From: Chryseobacterium indologenes | GTDB lineage: Bacteria; Bacteroidota; Bacteroidia; Flavobacteriales; Weeksellaceae | Reading direction: 5' to 3' | NCBI RefSeq assembly: GCF_002025665.1 | Contig: NZ_CP018786.1 | Coordinates: 2,170,001-2,234,000 of the forward strand | Length of the DNA: 64,000 bases | Shown: piece after piece, positions 8,508 through 16,968 of the stretch | Layout: each line of letters begins with the position of its first letter | Position numbering within the stretch: position 1 is the first letter of the stretch | Translations under genes and position numbers: made by a program | The notes under the pieces: generated by a model | Database searches by the model: none | The model's input: the letters and a program-made list of their open reading frames with translations, nothing else | What the model was told of the DNA's origin: nothing

Positions 8508-8594
8508 TGTCATTCTGAATGAAATGAAATGAAATGTAATTAAGAATCTCATATGTTTGGTTATTAATGAGATTCTTCCTTCGTCAGAATGACA
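8508..8594. repeat. Palindromic interspersed repeat (GTCATTCTGA family)
   Basis: The outer arms TGTCATTCTGA and TCAGAATGACA are exact inverted copies. An inner pair, AAGAATCTCAT and ATGAGATTCTT, is also exact. The 87-bp element lies between convergent genes and contains no ORF. From memory, similar GTCATTCTGA...AGAATCTCA sequences recur in Bacteroidetes intergenic DNA, like REP elements; copy number could not be checked. It may also act as a bidirectional terminator. Confidence 0.7.
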
Positions 8595-8641
8595 GAAACC
8601 AAATTGTTCGACTTTTGAGACGACTTTTTATGCAGAACGTA

Positions 8642-8884
8642 TTATAAAACCTGAAGTTCTTTAAAAACCTCAATAATGGCTTCAATAAGTCCTTTATCTA
8701 TATTTTTTTCTGCAGCAGCATCCGGCAGAAGAGCCCTTAAATCTCCGTGATCATCACGTTCAATAACGACTTCGGTTCCATCTACATCTACATACAGTTT
8801 ATATCCATAAGAGAATGTGGCCAGCTTTCCGTTGAAAAGCAGTTCTTTACCCTTATACGTTACCGGTACTTCAAATTCTTCCAT
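8642..8884 (-). CDS. Small conserved hypothetical protein
   Basis: This 80-aa acidic protein has a start at 8884 and no signal peptide or membrane segment. A strand-rich N-terminal half (FEVPVTYKGKELLFNGKLATF, then a YKLYVDVDGTEVVIERDD pattern) is followed by a C-terminal helix (DKGLIEAIIEVFKELQ). It looks like a compact cytoplasmic alpha/beta protein. I believe similar proteins occur in other Flavobacteriia, but no function is known to me. It stands alone between the repeat and the photolyase. Confidence 0.6.
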   Translation of the reverse strand: MEEFEVPVTYKGKELLFNGKLATFSYGYKLYVDVDGTEVVIERDDHGDLRALLPDAAAEKNIDKGLIEAIIEVFKELQVL

Positions 8885-9078
8885 TGATGTAAGTTTCTAT
8901 TCAATTAAATTCGGGCAAATGTCGGAAAATTTTAATTCATATCATCATAGAAACTGTAATGGTAAAGCCAAATATTGTAAATCACCGAAATTATTTATAA
9001 GTTAAAATCTGTATCTTTATCCTTAGTTATGAAGTCATTCCCAAGCAGGAATGATCAATGAAATTGAAAAGAACTTCT

Positions 9079-10374
9079 ATGAAAAATACAATCACCCTTT
9101 TCTGGTTCAGACGTGATTTGAGATTGGAGGATAATGTAGGGCTTCATCATGCACTCCAGTCTGATGCTCCGGTAATACCCATTTTTATATTTGATACCGA
9201 TATTCTGGAAAAGCTTGAAGATAAAGAGGACCGCAGAGTAGATTATATTCATCAGGCTTTGACGGGTATTAATATTTCATTAAAAGAATACCACTCAAAA
9301 GTCAATACCTATTATGGGAAACCTATAGAAATATTCCAAAAACTATCTGAAGAATATACTATTGAAGGGGTTTCCTGTAATCGGGATTATGAACCTCAGG
9401 CGATTGAGAGAGATAAGGAAGTCTATTATTTTTTTAAGGAAAAGAATATTCCTTTTAGAGCCTATAAAGATCAGGTGATTTTTGATAAAGACCAGATCAT
9501 TAAAAAAGACGGGTCTCCTTATACCGTTTACACTCCTTTTGCCAAGAAATGGCGGGAAGCGTTAACACCTGAATATTATCAATCTCTTAAATTAAATTTT
9601 AAAAACCTTTTTCCACAGAAATATTCTGAGATTCTGACTTTAAAGGAGATTGGTTTCAAAAAAACGGATTTTGATTTTAAAAAACCCATTTTGGAAGCTT
9701 CTATTATAGATAATTATGATAAGTTTCGTGATTATCCGGCATTACAACATACTACACAACTCGGCATTGCTCTACGGTTCGGAACTATCAGCATCCGGAA
9801 GTGTGTTGATTTTGCGCTGAAACATAATGCGGTATGGCTTTCGGAGCTGATCTGGCGAGAATTTTTTATGCAGATTTTATATCATTTCCCTCAGGTGGTT
9901 CATCAGTCATTCAAAAAACAGTATGACAATATCCATTGGCGGAATAATGAAGATGAGTTTAAACACTGGTGCGAAGGAACTACAGGGTATCCAATCGTAG
10001 ATGCCGGAATGAGAGAATTGAATCAGACTGGTTTTATGCATAACCGTGTGAGAATGATCGTGGCGAGTTTTTTATGTAAGCATCTGCTGATCGACTGGCG
10101 TTGGGGGGAAGCTTATTTTGCCTTAAAACTGAACGACTACGATCTTTCCGCAAACAATGGAAACTGGCAGTGGGCGGCAGGCTCAGGTTGTGATGCAGCT
10201 CCTTATTTCAGGGTTTTTAATCCAACGGCCCAGACAGAAAAATTTGATAAAGATTTACTGTACATCAAAAAATGGCTTCCGGAATGGAATACACCAGCAT
10301 ATCCTTCTCCAATCGTAGAGCATACTTTTGCCCGTGAAAGAGCTTTATCAGAATACAAGAAAGCGTTAACATAA
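9079..10374 (+). CDS. phrB: Deoxyribodipyrimidine photolyase (cryptochrome/photolyase family)
   Basis: This 431-aa protein begins with KNTITLFWFRRDLRLEDN, the standard start of class I photolyases. An ATG seven codons earlier (9058) is possible, but the family N-terminus fits 9079. The N-terminal ~130 residues form the antenna-binding domain. The C-terminal ~270 residues form the FAD domain, with SELIWREFFMQIL, MRELNQTGFMHNRVRMIVA and the W-rich DLSANNGNWQWAAGSG. It uses blue or near-UV light to split cyclobutane pyrimidine dimers in DNA. It is a single-gene unit, with a hairpin downstream. Confidence 0.93.
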   Translation: MKNTITLFWFRRDLRLEDNVGLHHALQSDAPVIPIFIFDTDILEKLEDKEDRRVDYIHQALTGINISLKEYHSKVNTYYGKPIEIFQKLSEEYTIEGVSCNRDYEPQAIERDKEVYYFFKEKNIPFRAYKDQVIFDKDQIIKKDGSPYTVYTPFAKKWREALTPEYYQSLKLNFKNLFPQKYSEILTLKEIGFKKTDFDFKKPILEASIIDNYDKFRDYPALQHTTQLGIALRFGTISIRKCVDFALKHNAVWLSELIWREFFMQILYHFPQVVHQSFKKQYDNIHWRNNEDEFKHWCEGTTGYPIVDAGMRELNQTGFMHNRVRMIVASFLCKHLLIDWRWGEAYFALKLNDYDLSANNGNWQWAAGSGCDAAPYFRVFNPTAQTEKFDKDLLYIKKWLPEWNTPAYPSPIVEHTFARERALSEYKKALT

Positions 10375-10392
10375 ATAATATAGTATGAAAAA

Positions 10393-10420
10393 TGCCCGGT
10401 AACGAAAACGTCACCGGGCA
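10393..10420 (-). terminator. GC-rich hairpin between photolyase and ABC operon
   Basis: TGCCCGGTAACG pairs with CGTCACCGGGCA with one mismatch and a 4-base loop. On the minus strand it is followed by a short T run (CATTTTTCATAC), so it most likely ends the ABC operon, which stops at 10473. Confidence 0.6.
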
Positions 10421-10472
10421 TCAACCAATTGATATTTAATATGAAAAGTTACTTACTGAAGTAACGGAGTCA

Positions 10473-11168
10473 TCAGATTGTTTGCAGATACAGCTCCTGT
10501 AATTCCTGTGCTGTAAATGCTTTGGAAGGTAAATTCTGTACCAGTTCTCCCTGTCTCATAATGCCAATATTGGTGGCTACACTCACTGCGTTGAAGATAT
10601 CGTGAGTAGCCATTAAAACAGTTCTTCCTTCTTTACCCAGCTGACGTACAATTTCTGTAAATTCTGCTGTAGCAATGGGATCCAGTCCGCTGGTAGGCTC
10701 ATCTAAAAGAAGTACTTTTGCATCTTTGGCCAAAGCAATGGCAATTCCTACTTTCTGGCGCATTCCTTTGGAGTATCCTCCCAAAGCTTTATGATGTGCG
10801 ATTTCCTGCAATCCTGTACGTTTGAGTAATGCAGCCAGTTCATCTTTCTGATAATCAAAACCTGCGATTTTGGAGAAAAAATCAAGGTTCTCTATTCCGG
10901 TAAGGTTAGGATATAAAAGCACTGTTTCAGGAATGTACGCAAGGTGTTTCTTAATCTTTTGAGGTTCTTCTTTTACCGAAATATCATTAATGAAAGCATC
11001 TCCGGAGGTCGCTTTAATGAGTCCCAGAAGAATATTGATGGTTGTACTTTTTCCTGCTCCGTTTTGCCCGAGTAGCGCAAAAATTTCTCCTTTCTTTACT
11101 TCCAGATTGAGAGAATGAAGGGCAGTAAAATCGTTGTATTTTTTATGTAAGTTGATCGTTTTTAACAT
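10473..11168 (-). CDS. ABC transporter ATP-binding protein, NosF-like
   Basis: The protein has 231 residues starting at MLKTINLHKKY. The open frame extends 26 codons further but into the upstream permease gene, and that extension does not look like protein of this family. Walker A is GQNGAGKST (34-42), the signature is GGYSKGMRQKVGIA (130-143), Walker B is KVLLLDEPTSGLDP (151-164), and the H-loop is MATHD. The segment KKHLAYIPETVLLYPNLTG resembles NosF-type ATPases that drive ABC-2 permeases. It overlaps the permease gene by 7 bases and is the last gene of the 16.75-10.5 kb operon, powering the two DUF3526 permeases. Confidence 0.9.
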   Translation of the reverse strand: MLKTINLHKKYNDFTALHSLNLEVKKGEIFALLGQNGAGKSTTINILLGLIKATSGDAFINDISVKEEPQKIKKHLAYIPETVLLYPNLTGIENLDFFSKIAGFDYQKDELAALLKRTGLQEIAHHKALGGYSKGMRQKVGIAIALAKDAKVLLLDEPTSGLDPIATAEFTEIVRQLGKEGRTVLMATHDIFNAVSVATNIGIMRQGELVQNLPSKAFTAQELQELYLQTI

Positions 11169-12508
11169 AGTTTTCTGTATTTGTATTGTGAAAGGATGAT
11201 GAATAAAGCAATGAAGATAAGGTAGGGAAGAAGGATCTGTATCCATTTAATAGAGGAAGAGAATTTGAAGACCTCTATCGTTTGTTGTGCCCAGTTGATA
11301 GATTCAGCATTCTTTCCGGAAAAAATAAGAGGATAGAAGAACAATCGTTTTTTCTCATGGAATTTCTTGAGGGATGAAGCATACTGCAAATGATTCTGCA
11401 TATCAGATTTTGCCAGATGGCTTTCTACAAGCTGAGTATGAAGATTCGGAAGGAGATAGCCTAAATAGTTTGCTGCCTGATTCCGTTTCTGCATTTTTTC
11501 CGTATACTGTTCTGAAGATTTTGCCGATTCAAGATCTCCCATATGCTGCATGGCATAATACCATGTCCAGGTGAACGCATCATTTTCTTCCACAGTGAAA
11601 TTGCTGTATTGTGGATAGGTTTTGTAAAACTTTTCCATGGTAGGACGTTTGGCTTCATCCCATTTGTTGTGATAACCTTCTCTTTGTTCCATTACTGCTT
11701 TAAGGGATTCATGAACAGGGTAGATCTTTTGTATCAGAATATTACTGCTCATCGGAATAATAAAATTGATTGCCACCCATACGATCAGAAGGATTAATGC
11801 ATTCTGAGCTGATGATTTCCGGAAAGAAACAATCCATCTGCAAAGGGCAAACCAGAACAGAATATACAACCAACCGCTGATCACAAAAACAATATAGGAA
11901 GAGTCTAAGGGTATTTTAATCCAAACCGAAGCGATGATAATTAATGCAAGATAAACAGCCGTCATAGCCAAAAGACGGATGAACATCTTTTGATCCAGAA
12001 GCTTTTGCAAATTACCACTTTGAACGGAAAGCAGTTTCCAGGTTCCTCTTTCTTCTTCTTCAGAAATCAAATTATAACAGAATGCCACAATCACCAGTGG
12101 AAAAAGGAAAACAATGACAAAACTAAAGTCAAAATTTCCAACCGCTGCATTGGCGGGATTATAAAAGTCAGCATTGTAGCGTTGTTCTTCCAGATTTCGG
12201 ATGGTTACTCCTTGAATAGAAGGATTTAAATCACGCATTCCGATATTTAAAGCAGCCAATTTAGGTGTTTCATCCACCAGATTGAATTTAATATAGTAAA
12301 GAACCAGTCCCAGATCATCCTTATGAAATTTTGTATTCCTTTCTATACTTTCTTTTTGAAATGCTCCACTTTTGGAGATAGTATCTTCGTTTCTGTCTAA
12401 AAATTTTTTCCCTGTATAAATAGCCATCAGTCCGGCTATCAATAAAAACAGCAGTGAGATAATATAGGCTTTGTTACGGTAAAATTGGGTATATAAATAA
12501 CGATTCAT
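11162..12508 (-). CDS. ABC-2 type permease with DUF3526
   Basis: This 448-aa inner membrane protein has one N-terminal transmembrane helix (AYIISLLFLLIAGLMAIYTG), a soluble segment of ~100 residues, a block of membrane helices in the middle (from ~120), a second large soluble region (~260-410), and a final helix near the C-terminus. This matches DUF3526 ABC-2 permeases, with a large extracytoplasmic part. It is adjacent to and probably pairs with the permease encoded at 12509 (end-to-start with no gap) and the ATPase at 10473. Direction of transport is unknown. Confidence 0.8.
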   Translation of the reverse strand: MNRYLYTQFYRNKAYIISLLFLLIAGLMAIYTGKKFLDRNEDTISKSGAFQKESIERNTKFHKDDLGLVLYYIKFNLVDETPKLAALNIGMRDLNPSIQGVTIRNLEEQRYNADFYNPANAAVGNFDFSFVIVFLFPLVIVAFCYNLISEEEERGTWKLLSVQSGNLQKLLDQKMFIRLLAMTAVYLALIIIASVWIKIPLDSSYIVFVISGWLYILFWFALCRWIVSFRKSSAQNALILLIVWVAINFIIPMSSNILIQKIYPVHESLKAVMEQREGYHNKWDEAKRPTMEKFYKTYPQYSNFTVEENDAFTWTWYYAMQHMGDLESAKSSEQYTEKMQKRNQAANYLGYLLPNLHTQLVESHLAKSDMQNHLQYASSLKKFHEKKRLFFYPLIFSGKNAESINWAQQTIEVFKFSSSIKWIQILLPYLIFIALFIILSQYKYRKLC

Positions 12509-13954
12509 TTAGATTAATTTTAATTTTCTTCCACTTATTTCAATCGCAATAATGCAGACAGCCATCCAGAGAACTAATGCAGCTGCAGGTATGGGTTGTT
12601 TTTTCAGACTTTCCAGAACGGGAGTATACCGGTACTGAAAATCCGGAAACTTTTCCCAGTTGTGTTTGTCGATGACAGCAGGCGGCCCTCCATTTTCCGG
12701 TTTAATATTACTGATCTTCTCAATCTGCAAATCATTTAGATGCTGAGCCATCTGATAACGATATTCTTCTGCCTGCTTCTGAAACTGGTTATAAGAGAAG
12801 AAATCTGTGCCTGTAGCAATCATGGAAAAATTTTTGATTGCAATGGCAGGATTAATCAACCCTGAAAAATCTGTCAGATCTTGCTGTTTGTTGTAAATGG
12901 TCTGCAATTCCTTTTGATGTCTGATGTAAATCTGTGAACTTATCTTTTCTCCTTCCTTCATGACGAATCCACCGTAGTTAAAAGGAAGTTCATTGGTTGT
13001 TTTCACTTGATACTTTGCCAGTAAAGAATCTTTAATCTTTTTGAAATGCGGATCATCAGGATTATGGCTGTCTCCCGATTTTAAAATATCCTTTTCCAGA
13101 GTGGTTTCGAAAGCAATCCGGGAAGGTGCAGGATATAAATTCTGTGCTGCAAACTGAATTCCTTTAGGCAAAACAATGATGAAAAGAAGCCAGAAACCAA
13201 TAAGGCTGATCAACGCAGATGAGGTACTTTTACTATTCGCAGAAACCACAACAGTCAATGTACAGATAAAAAAGTAGTAGATCATATAAGCAGGTAACAG
13301 AAATGATAATCGTAATACAATATCCGCTGTATTGGTAGTCTCCGACATGAAGGCAGCCATGAAAACAATAGGAATGACCGGAATCAGGAAACATAAAGAA
13401 AACAGCCAGAGTCCCAGGATTTTACCCCAGATAATATCCCTTCCGGAAGTTCCCTGCACACTAATGATCTTTAAAGTGGCATTTTCCCGTTCCTGAACAA
13501 TTAATCCAAATCCCAGAAAAAGAATAATCAATGGAACAATACTCTGCAGAATAAAGGCACTGCTAAACGCCCCAAATCGGACTAAAGTTCCGGAACTTCC
13601 TGCTTCCGAAAGGTTGGCAGTATTTTGTTTATGAGCCTCCAGAAATATGACATTTCCTAAATAATCATCCAGTCCGTTGTCAAAAATATTTAAGGGATGC
13701 CCGATTCTGAAAACCAGATAACCATAATGGGCCATACGATGTGGATGCTTATCAGGCCTGAGCTCCCAGCTTTCCCGGACTTCTTTCCGGTATTCTTTTA
13801 TTTTCGAAAAAGAATCCGTGTATTTTGTATATCCTATGCCAATACTCAGCATACAGAACAGGAGTACGGCAACAGTGGTGAGCAGATTTTGTTTTCCTTT
13901 AAACAAATCCTGCCAGGTTTTTCTTACCATCAATTGTAAGTTTGAAATAGCCAT
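12509..13954 (-). CDS. ABC-2 type permease with DUF3526
   Basis: This 481-aa paralogue of the following permease has the same arrangement: first helix at ~22-42 (LLTTVAVLLFCMLSIGIGY), a soluble stretch, a membrane block from ~130 to ~280 containing ATLKIISVQGTSGRDIIWGK, a second soluble domain, and a last helix at ~455-475. The loop with R.NATLKI..VQG is the typical ABC-2 permease coupling region. It begins 3 bases after the stop of the TonB-dependent receptor, so receptor and transporter are co-transcribed. Confidence 0.8.
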   Translation of the reverse strand: MAISNLQLMVRKTWQDLFKGKQNLLTTVAVLLFCMLSIGIGYTKYTDSFSKIKEYRKEVRESWELRPDKHPHRMAHYGYLVFRIGHPLNIFDNGLDDYLGNVIFLEAHKQNTANLSEAGSSGTLVRFGAFSSAFILQSIVPLIILFLGFGLIVQERENATLKIISVQGTSGRDIIWGKILGLWLFSLCFLIPVIPIVFMAAFMSETTNTADIVLRLSFLLPAYMIYYFFICTLTVVVSANSKSTSSALISLIGFWLLFIIVLPKGIQFAAQNLYPAPSRIAFETTLEKDILKSGDSHNPDDPHFKKIKDSLLAKYQVKTTNELPFNYGGFVMKEGEKISSQIYIRHQKELQTIYNKQQDLTDFSGLINPAIAIKNFSMIATGTDFFSYNQFQKQAEEYRYQMAQHLNDLQIEKISNIKPENGGPPAVIDKHNWEKFPDFQYRYTPVLESLKKQPIPAAALVLWMAVCIIAIEISGRKLKLI

Positions 13955-13957
13955 AGT

Positions 13958-16267
13958 TTAAAATTTATAAGTAGCAGTTAGTAAATAATTTCTTGGAGTT
14001 CCCGGGAACAGCCTCAAGTAGTTCTGAGCCCCGATCCAGTAGACTTTGTTGGTAATATTATTCAGATTAAAAGAGAGCTGAACAGTTTTTGCCGGTGTAT
14101 AATATAAAGCGGCATCTATTGTAGTATAGGCGGGAAGTTCAAAACTCCTTGTGAACCACGGAACTTTAGAACTCTGATAAAGCATTCCGGCCCCAATTCC
14201 AAAGTCTTTTAGGAATTCAATAGTTGAAAAATTGTAACGGGTCCAGATATTCACCGAATTTTTAGAAGTGTTTTCTTTCCTTTTTCCTACAAGATCACGA
14301 TTGGTGTCATCCAGTATTTTAGCATCAATATAGCTGTAGCCTCCGTAAATATGCCACTGAGGAAGAATATGTCCCGAAAACTCAGCTTCAAATCCACGGC
14401 TTCGGTCAGCACCACGCTGTACAAGTTCGTCAGGTTCCGAAGGATTATTGGCATTGATTAGAATATTTCTCTGGTTGATTTCATACACCGCAAGATTCAG
14501 GGAAATTCTTCCAAAAAGTTGTGCTTTGATTCCCAATTCTTTGAGATCAGAAGTTAAAGGTTTAAATCTGGCTGCAGATCCTGTAAGACTGGAGGTATTA
14601 GGCATCAACGTTACGGTATTGGATTGAGGCTGATAGCCTGTTAAATAAGTCCCATACACATTGATATGATCCGTTACACTATAAGTAATACCGAATCTGT
14701 ACAGCAGTTTGTTATTGGTAAAAGAGGTTTCATTGGCTTCTTTGAAATTGGTAATATCCTGAAACCACTCCTGACGGATTCCCGATAAGATTTTAAACTT
14801 TTTCCAGGTCAAAAGATGCTGGATATAAGCTGCATGTGTTGTGGTAAGAGCAGAAGGTAAAGGCGTAATCACATTAAGTGTATTAAAATCCACACCCTGA
14901 TAATTTACAGCTCCCGGATTCAGATCAAATGGTGTGACATTAGGCATTGGAATGATTGTTCCATTATAATTAACGGTTTGGTACTCCGAAGCTTTTGCTG
15001 GATTGTAAGAAGAAGCTACAGAACCGTTCTTCAAAAGAAATCCTCTTGCCGCATTCTGTTGTCCGCTTTTGCTTTTTTCCCAGATCTGACTGTCATAGCC
15101 TATCAAAGCCTGATGTTGCACAGATCCTGTTTTGAATTTAAAATTAAAATAAGCATTAATGTTATCTGTAGCCCAGTTTTGCTTTCTCTGTACAAACTGC
15201 ATCATGGCAAGGCTGGAAACCGGTTTGTTCTCCATATCAGGCACAAAAGAGTTGGTTGTTCTGTGCTCCTGCAGGTTTTCTCTCCAATATTGCTTCATAT
15301 AGGAAGCATTGAAACTGATGGATTGGTTAAAATGATGGGCAACTGTTCCCATTATTATGAGTTCTCTGGTTTTAAAAAAATCATCCGGAGCTCCTAAATT
15401 CAGATTTCTTGGAGTGCTGTATAAATCTGTTTTTCCTGCAACTGCTCCGAAAATCGGCTGTCCTCTGTCAAGGTTTCCATAAAGATCATTGAAAATCATT
15501 TCTACATTCACGGATGTTTTTTCATTTGGAACAAAAGTGATAGAAGGTGAAATCAGAATACCGCTGTTTTTAACATGATCCCTGAATGAATGAGCATTCT
15601 GATACGCTCCGTTAAAACGATATAATAAAGTTTTACTCTTATTTAAAGGACCTGTAAGATCCGTAGTGACACGATAAGTTTCAAAACTGCCTCCCGATAA
15701 GCTGATTTCGTGACGTGGATTTGATAATGGTTTTTTCGTGACCATATTAATTGTTCCTCCAGGATCTACGCTGGACATGGTAATGCTTGCCGGACCTTTG
15801 AAAACTTCTACACGTTCTATATTGGCTGTCATAGGCTGTAGGAAATAATATTGTCTTGTCCGCATTCCATTAATGATCTGACCTTCCTCATTCTGGCTGA
15901 TTCCCCGAATGTTATATTGGTTATAATAGCTGGAAGGAGAGACTCCGTTCACATTTTTCATTACATCTCCGAGCTGGAAAGCCTGACGGTCGGTGATGAG
16001 CTCTTTGGTAATGGTATTAAGCGTTAAAGGCAGATCTTTATTTTTCATAGCTATCTTGGTGGCTGCAAAAGAGTAGTCGGACGTATAATCTTTAGACTTT
16101 CTTCCGATGACCTCAACGGTTTGAACCACTGTAGATAAAGAATCTTCAGAACGGGACTGAGCATACAGAAATGACGATGCGGTGATGAAACTTAGACTGA
16201 AAAGTTTCACAGAATTTGGGGAAATACAATGAATTATTCCCGAATAATTAAAATTACTGGTAGTCAT
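13958..16267 (-). CDS. TonB-dependent receptor, siderophore class
   Basis: The protein is 769 aa when started at MTTSNFN (16267). An ATG 11 codons earlier is less likely, because the signal peptide (hydrophobic KLFSLSFITASSFLYAQS) is already ~40 residues in. The plug domain follows (residues ~60-210), with a TonB-box-like TVEVIGRK, LPLTLNTITKELI, VKNVNGVSP-type and YNIRGI motifs, and VEVFKGPASI. The rest is the 22-strand barrel ending in an aromatic residue (LTATYKF). It imports an iron-siderophore or another metal chelate through the outer membrane using TonB energy. The neighbours are two DUF3526 permeases and an ATPase rather than a classical BtuCD/FhuBCD system. Confidence 0.9.
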   Translation of the reverse strand: MTTSNFNYSGIIHCISPNSVKLFSLSFITASSFLYAQSRSEDSLSTVVQTVEVIGRKSKDYTSDYSFAATKIAMKNKDLPLTLNTITKELITDRQAFQLGDVMKNVNGVSPSSYYNQYNIRGISQNEEGQIINGMRTRQYYFLQPMTANIERVEVFKGPASITMSSVDPGGTINMVTKKPLSNPRHEISLSGGSFETYRVTTDLTGPLNKSKTLLYRFNGAYQNAHSFRDHVKNSGILISPSITFVPNEKTSVNVEMIFNDLYGNLDRGQPIFGAVAGKTDLYSTPRNLNLGAPDDFFKTRELIIMGTVAHHFNQSISFNASYMKQYWRENLQEHRTTNSFVPDMENKPVSSLAMMQFVQRKQNWATDNINAYFNFKFKTGSVQHQALIGYDSQIWEKSKSGQQNAARGFLLKNGSVASSYNPAKASEYQTVNYNGTIIPMPNVTPFDLNPGAVNYQGVDFNTLNVITPLPSALTTTHAAYIQHLLTWKKFKILSGIRQEWFQDITNFKEANETSFTNNKLLYRFGITYSVTDHINVYGTYLTGYQPQSNTVTLMPNTSSLTGSAARFKPLTSDLKELGIKAQLFGRISLNLAVYEINQRNILINANNPSEPDELVQRGADRSRGFEAEFSGHILPQWHIYGGYSYIDAKILDDTNRDLVGKRKENTSKNSVNIWTRYNFSTIEFLKDFGIGAGMLYQSSKVPWFTRSFELPAYTTIDAALYYTPAKTVQLSFNLNNITNKVYWIGAQNYLRLFPGTPRNYLLTATYKF

Positions 16268-16398
16268 GAATAGGGATGTACGGACATCGAAAATGCCCAT
16301 TAATAAACGGATATCCTTACTAATGTGAAGACACAGGTATCCACGGAATTACAGTACAGACTCAAAAATCTGTAAACGAAATATTAGGGCAGCATAGA

Positions 16399-16752
16399 TT
16401 AAGCTACCGTAGAAAATGTGGATGGGGGAGCTCTGGAGCTGAAAAAATCAAGAAGACAACGATATGAAATGGCTTTCGGCTGCGGCATCTCGTTATCATT
16501 AGTAGTGTCGATAGCAAAATCCAAATTCAAGGGTTCGGGAAGAAGAATATTAGTCATATGCATATGAAGAGCACACTGACATTCGTCGTCCTGGGAAAAG
16601 GTAGGAATTTTCTCTTCTTTTGAACCTTTTTTATAGATTACTTTACTTTTGGCGTGCCTGGCATGATCAAGACATGTCGTTACCCCGCTGACATTCGAAA
16701 CAAATATCAGAAGTAAAGAAAAAACAAAAAAGACTCTGAGAAATTTTTGCAT
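16399..16752 (-). CDS. Small exported Cys/His/Met-rich protein ahead of the TonB receptor
   Basis: The protein has 117 residues from MQKFLRVFFVFSLLLI at 16752. An ATG seven codons upstream lies before the -7 box and is rejected. A signal peptide (residues ~1-24) is followed by a short mature chain with CLDHARHAK and a metal-binding-looking ECQCALHMHM cluster, then an acidic stretch and a tail with SSRAPPS. I do not recognise a named family with certainty. It resembles small periplasmic proteins found near heavy-metal resistance or metal-uptake loci in Bacteroidetes. It is the first gene before the receptor (131-base gap), so a metal chaperone or sensor role is the best guess. Confidence 0.65.
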   Translation of the reverse strand: MQKFLRVFFVFSLLLIFVSNVSGVTTCLDHARHAKSKVIYKKGSKEEKIPTFSQDDECQCALHMHMTNILLPEPLNLDFAIDTTNDNEMPQPKAISYRCLLDFFSSRAPPSTFSTVA

Positions 16753-16762
16753 AATAGAAAGA

Positions 16763-16770
16763 CAAATGTA
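16763..16770 (-). promoter_or_regulatory. Candidate -7 box of the receptor/ABC operon
   Basis: On the minus strand this reads TACATTTG, matching TAnnTTTG, 10 bases before the ATG at 16752. It would start a transcript with a very short leader that covers the small protein, receptor, permeases and ATPase. Confidence 0.45.
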
Positions 16771-16935
16771 CAATTTAATTTGATAAAAATTGAATGATGA
16801 ATAAAAAGTAGCGAATATTTTTAGCTTTTACTTGAAATCAGCAGATTGAAATTTACTGTATGGAGCACGATCGTTATTATAAATTTAATCTTAAAAGTTT
16901 AAATGAATTTCAGTGAAATATTAGCAAATTATTTA

Positions 16936-16943
16936 TATTTTTG
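16936..16943 (+). promoter_or_regulatory. Candidate -7 box for the DUF4861-PL10 operon
   Basis: TATTTTTG matches TAnnTTTG, 25 bases before the ATG at 16969. A 16-base inverted repeat starts two bases later, at the expected transcription start. Confidence 0.45.
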
Positions 16944-16944
16944 G

Positions 16945-16960
16945 TCAATTAACTAATTGA
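16945..16960. promoter_or_regulatory. Inverted repeat at the transcription start of the DUF4861-PL10 operon
   Basis: TCAATTA and TAATTGA are exact inverted arms separated by AC. The site lies where RNA should start and could be an operator for an unidentified repressor. Its short AT-rich arms make chance possible. Confidence 0.35.
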
Positions 16961-16968
16961 TTAAATTT

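Noticed and set aside
14978..15397. 139-codon frame antisense to the TonB-dependent receptor
   Set aside because: Shadow of the receptor gene; the receptor frame is conserved in motifs on both sides.
10473..16267. Classical ferric-siderophore importer reading of the ABC genes
   Set aside because: The permeases are ABC-2/DUF3526 type, not the BtuC/FecCD fold, and no periplasmic binding protein is present.
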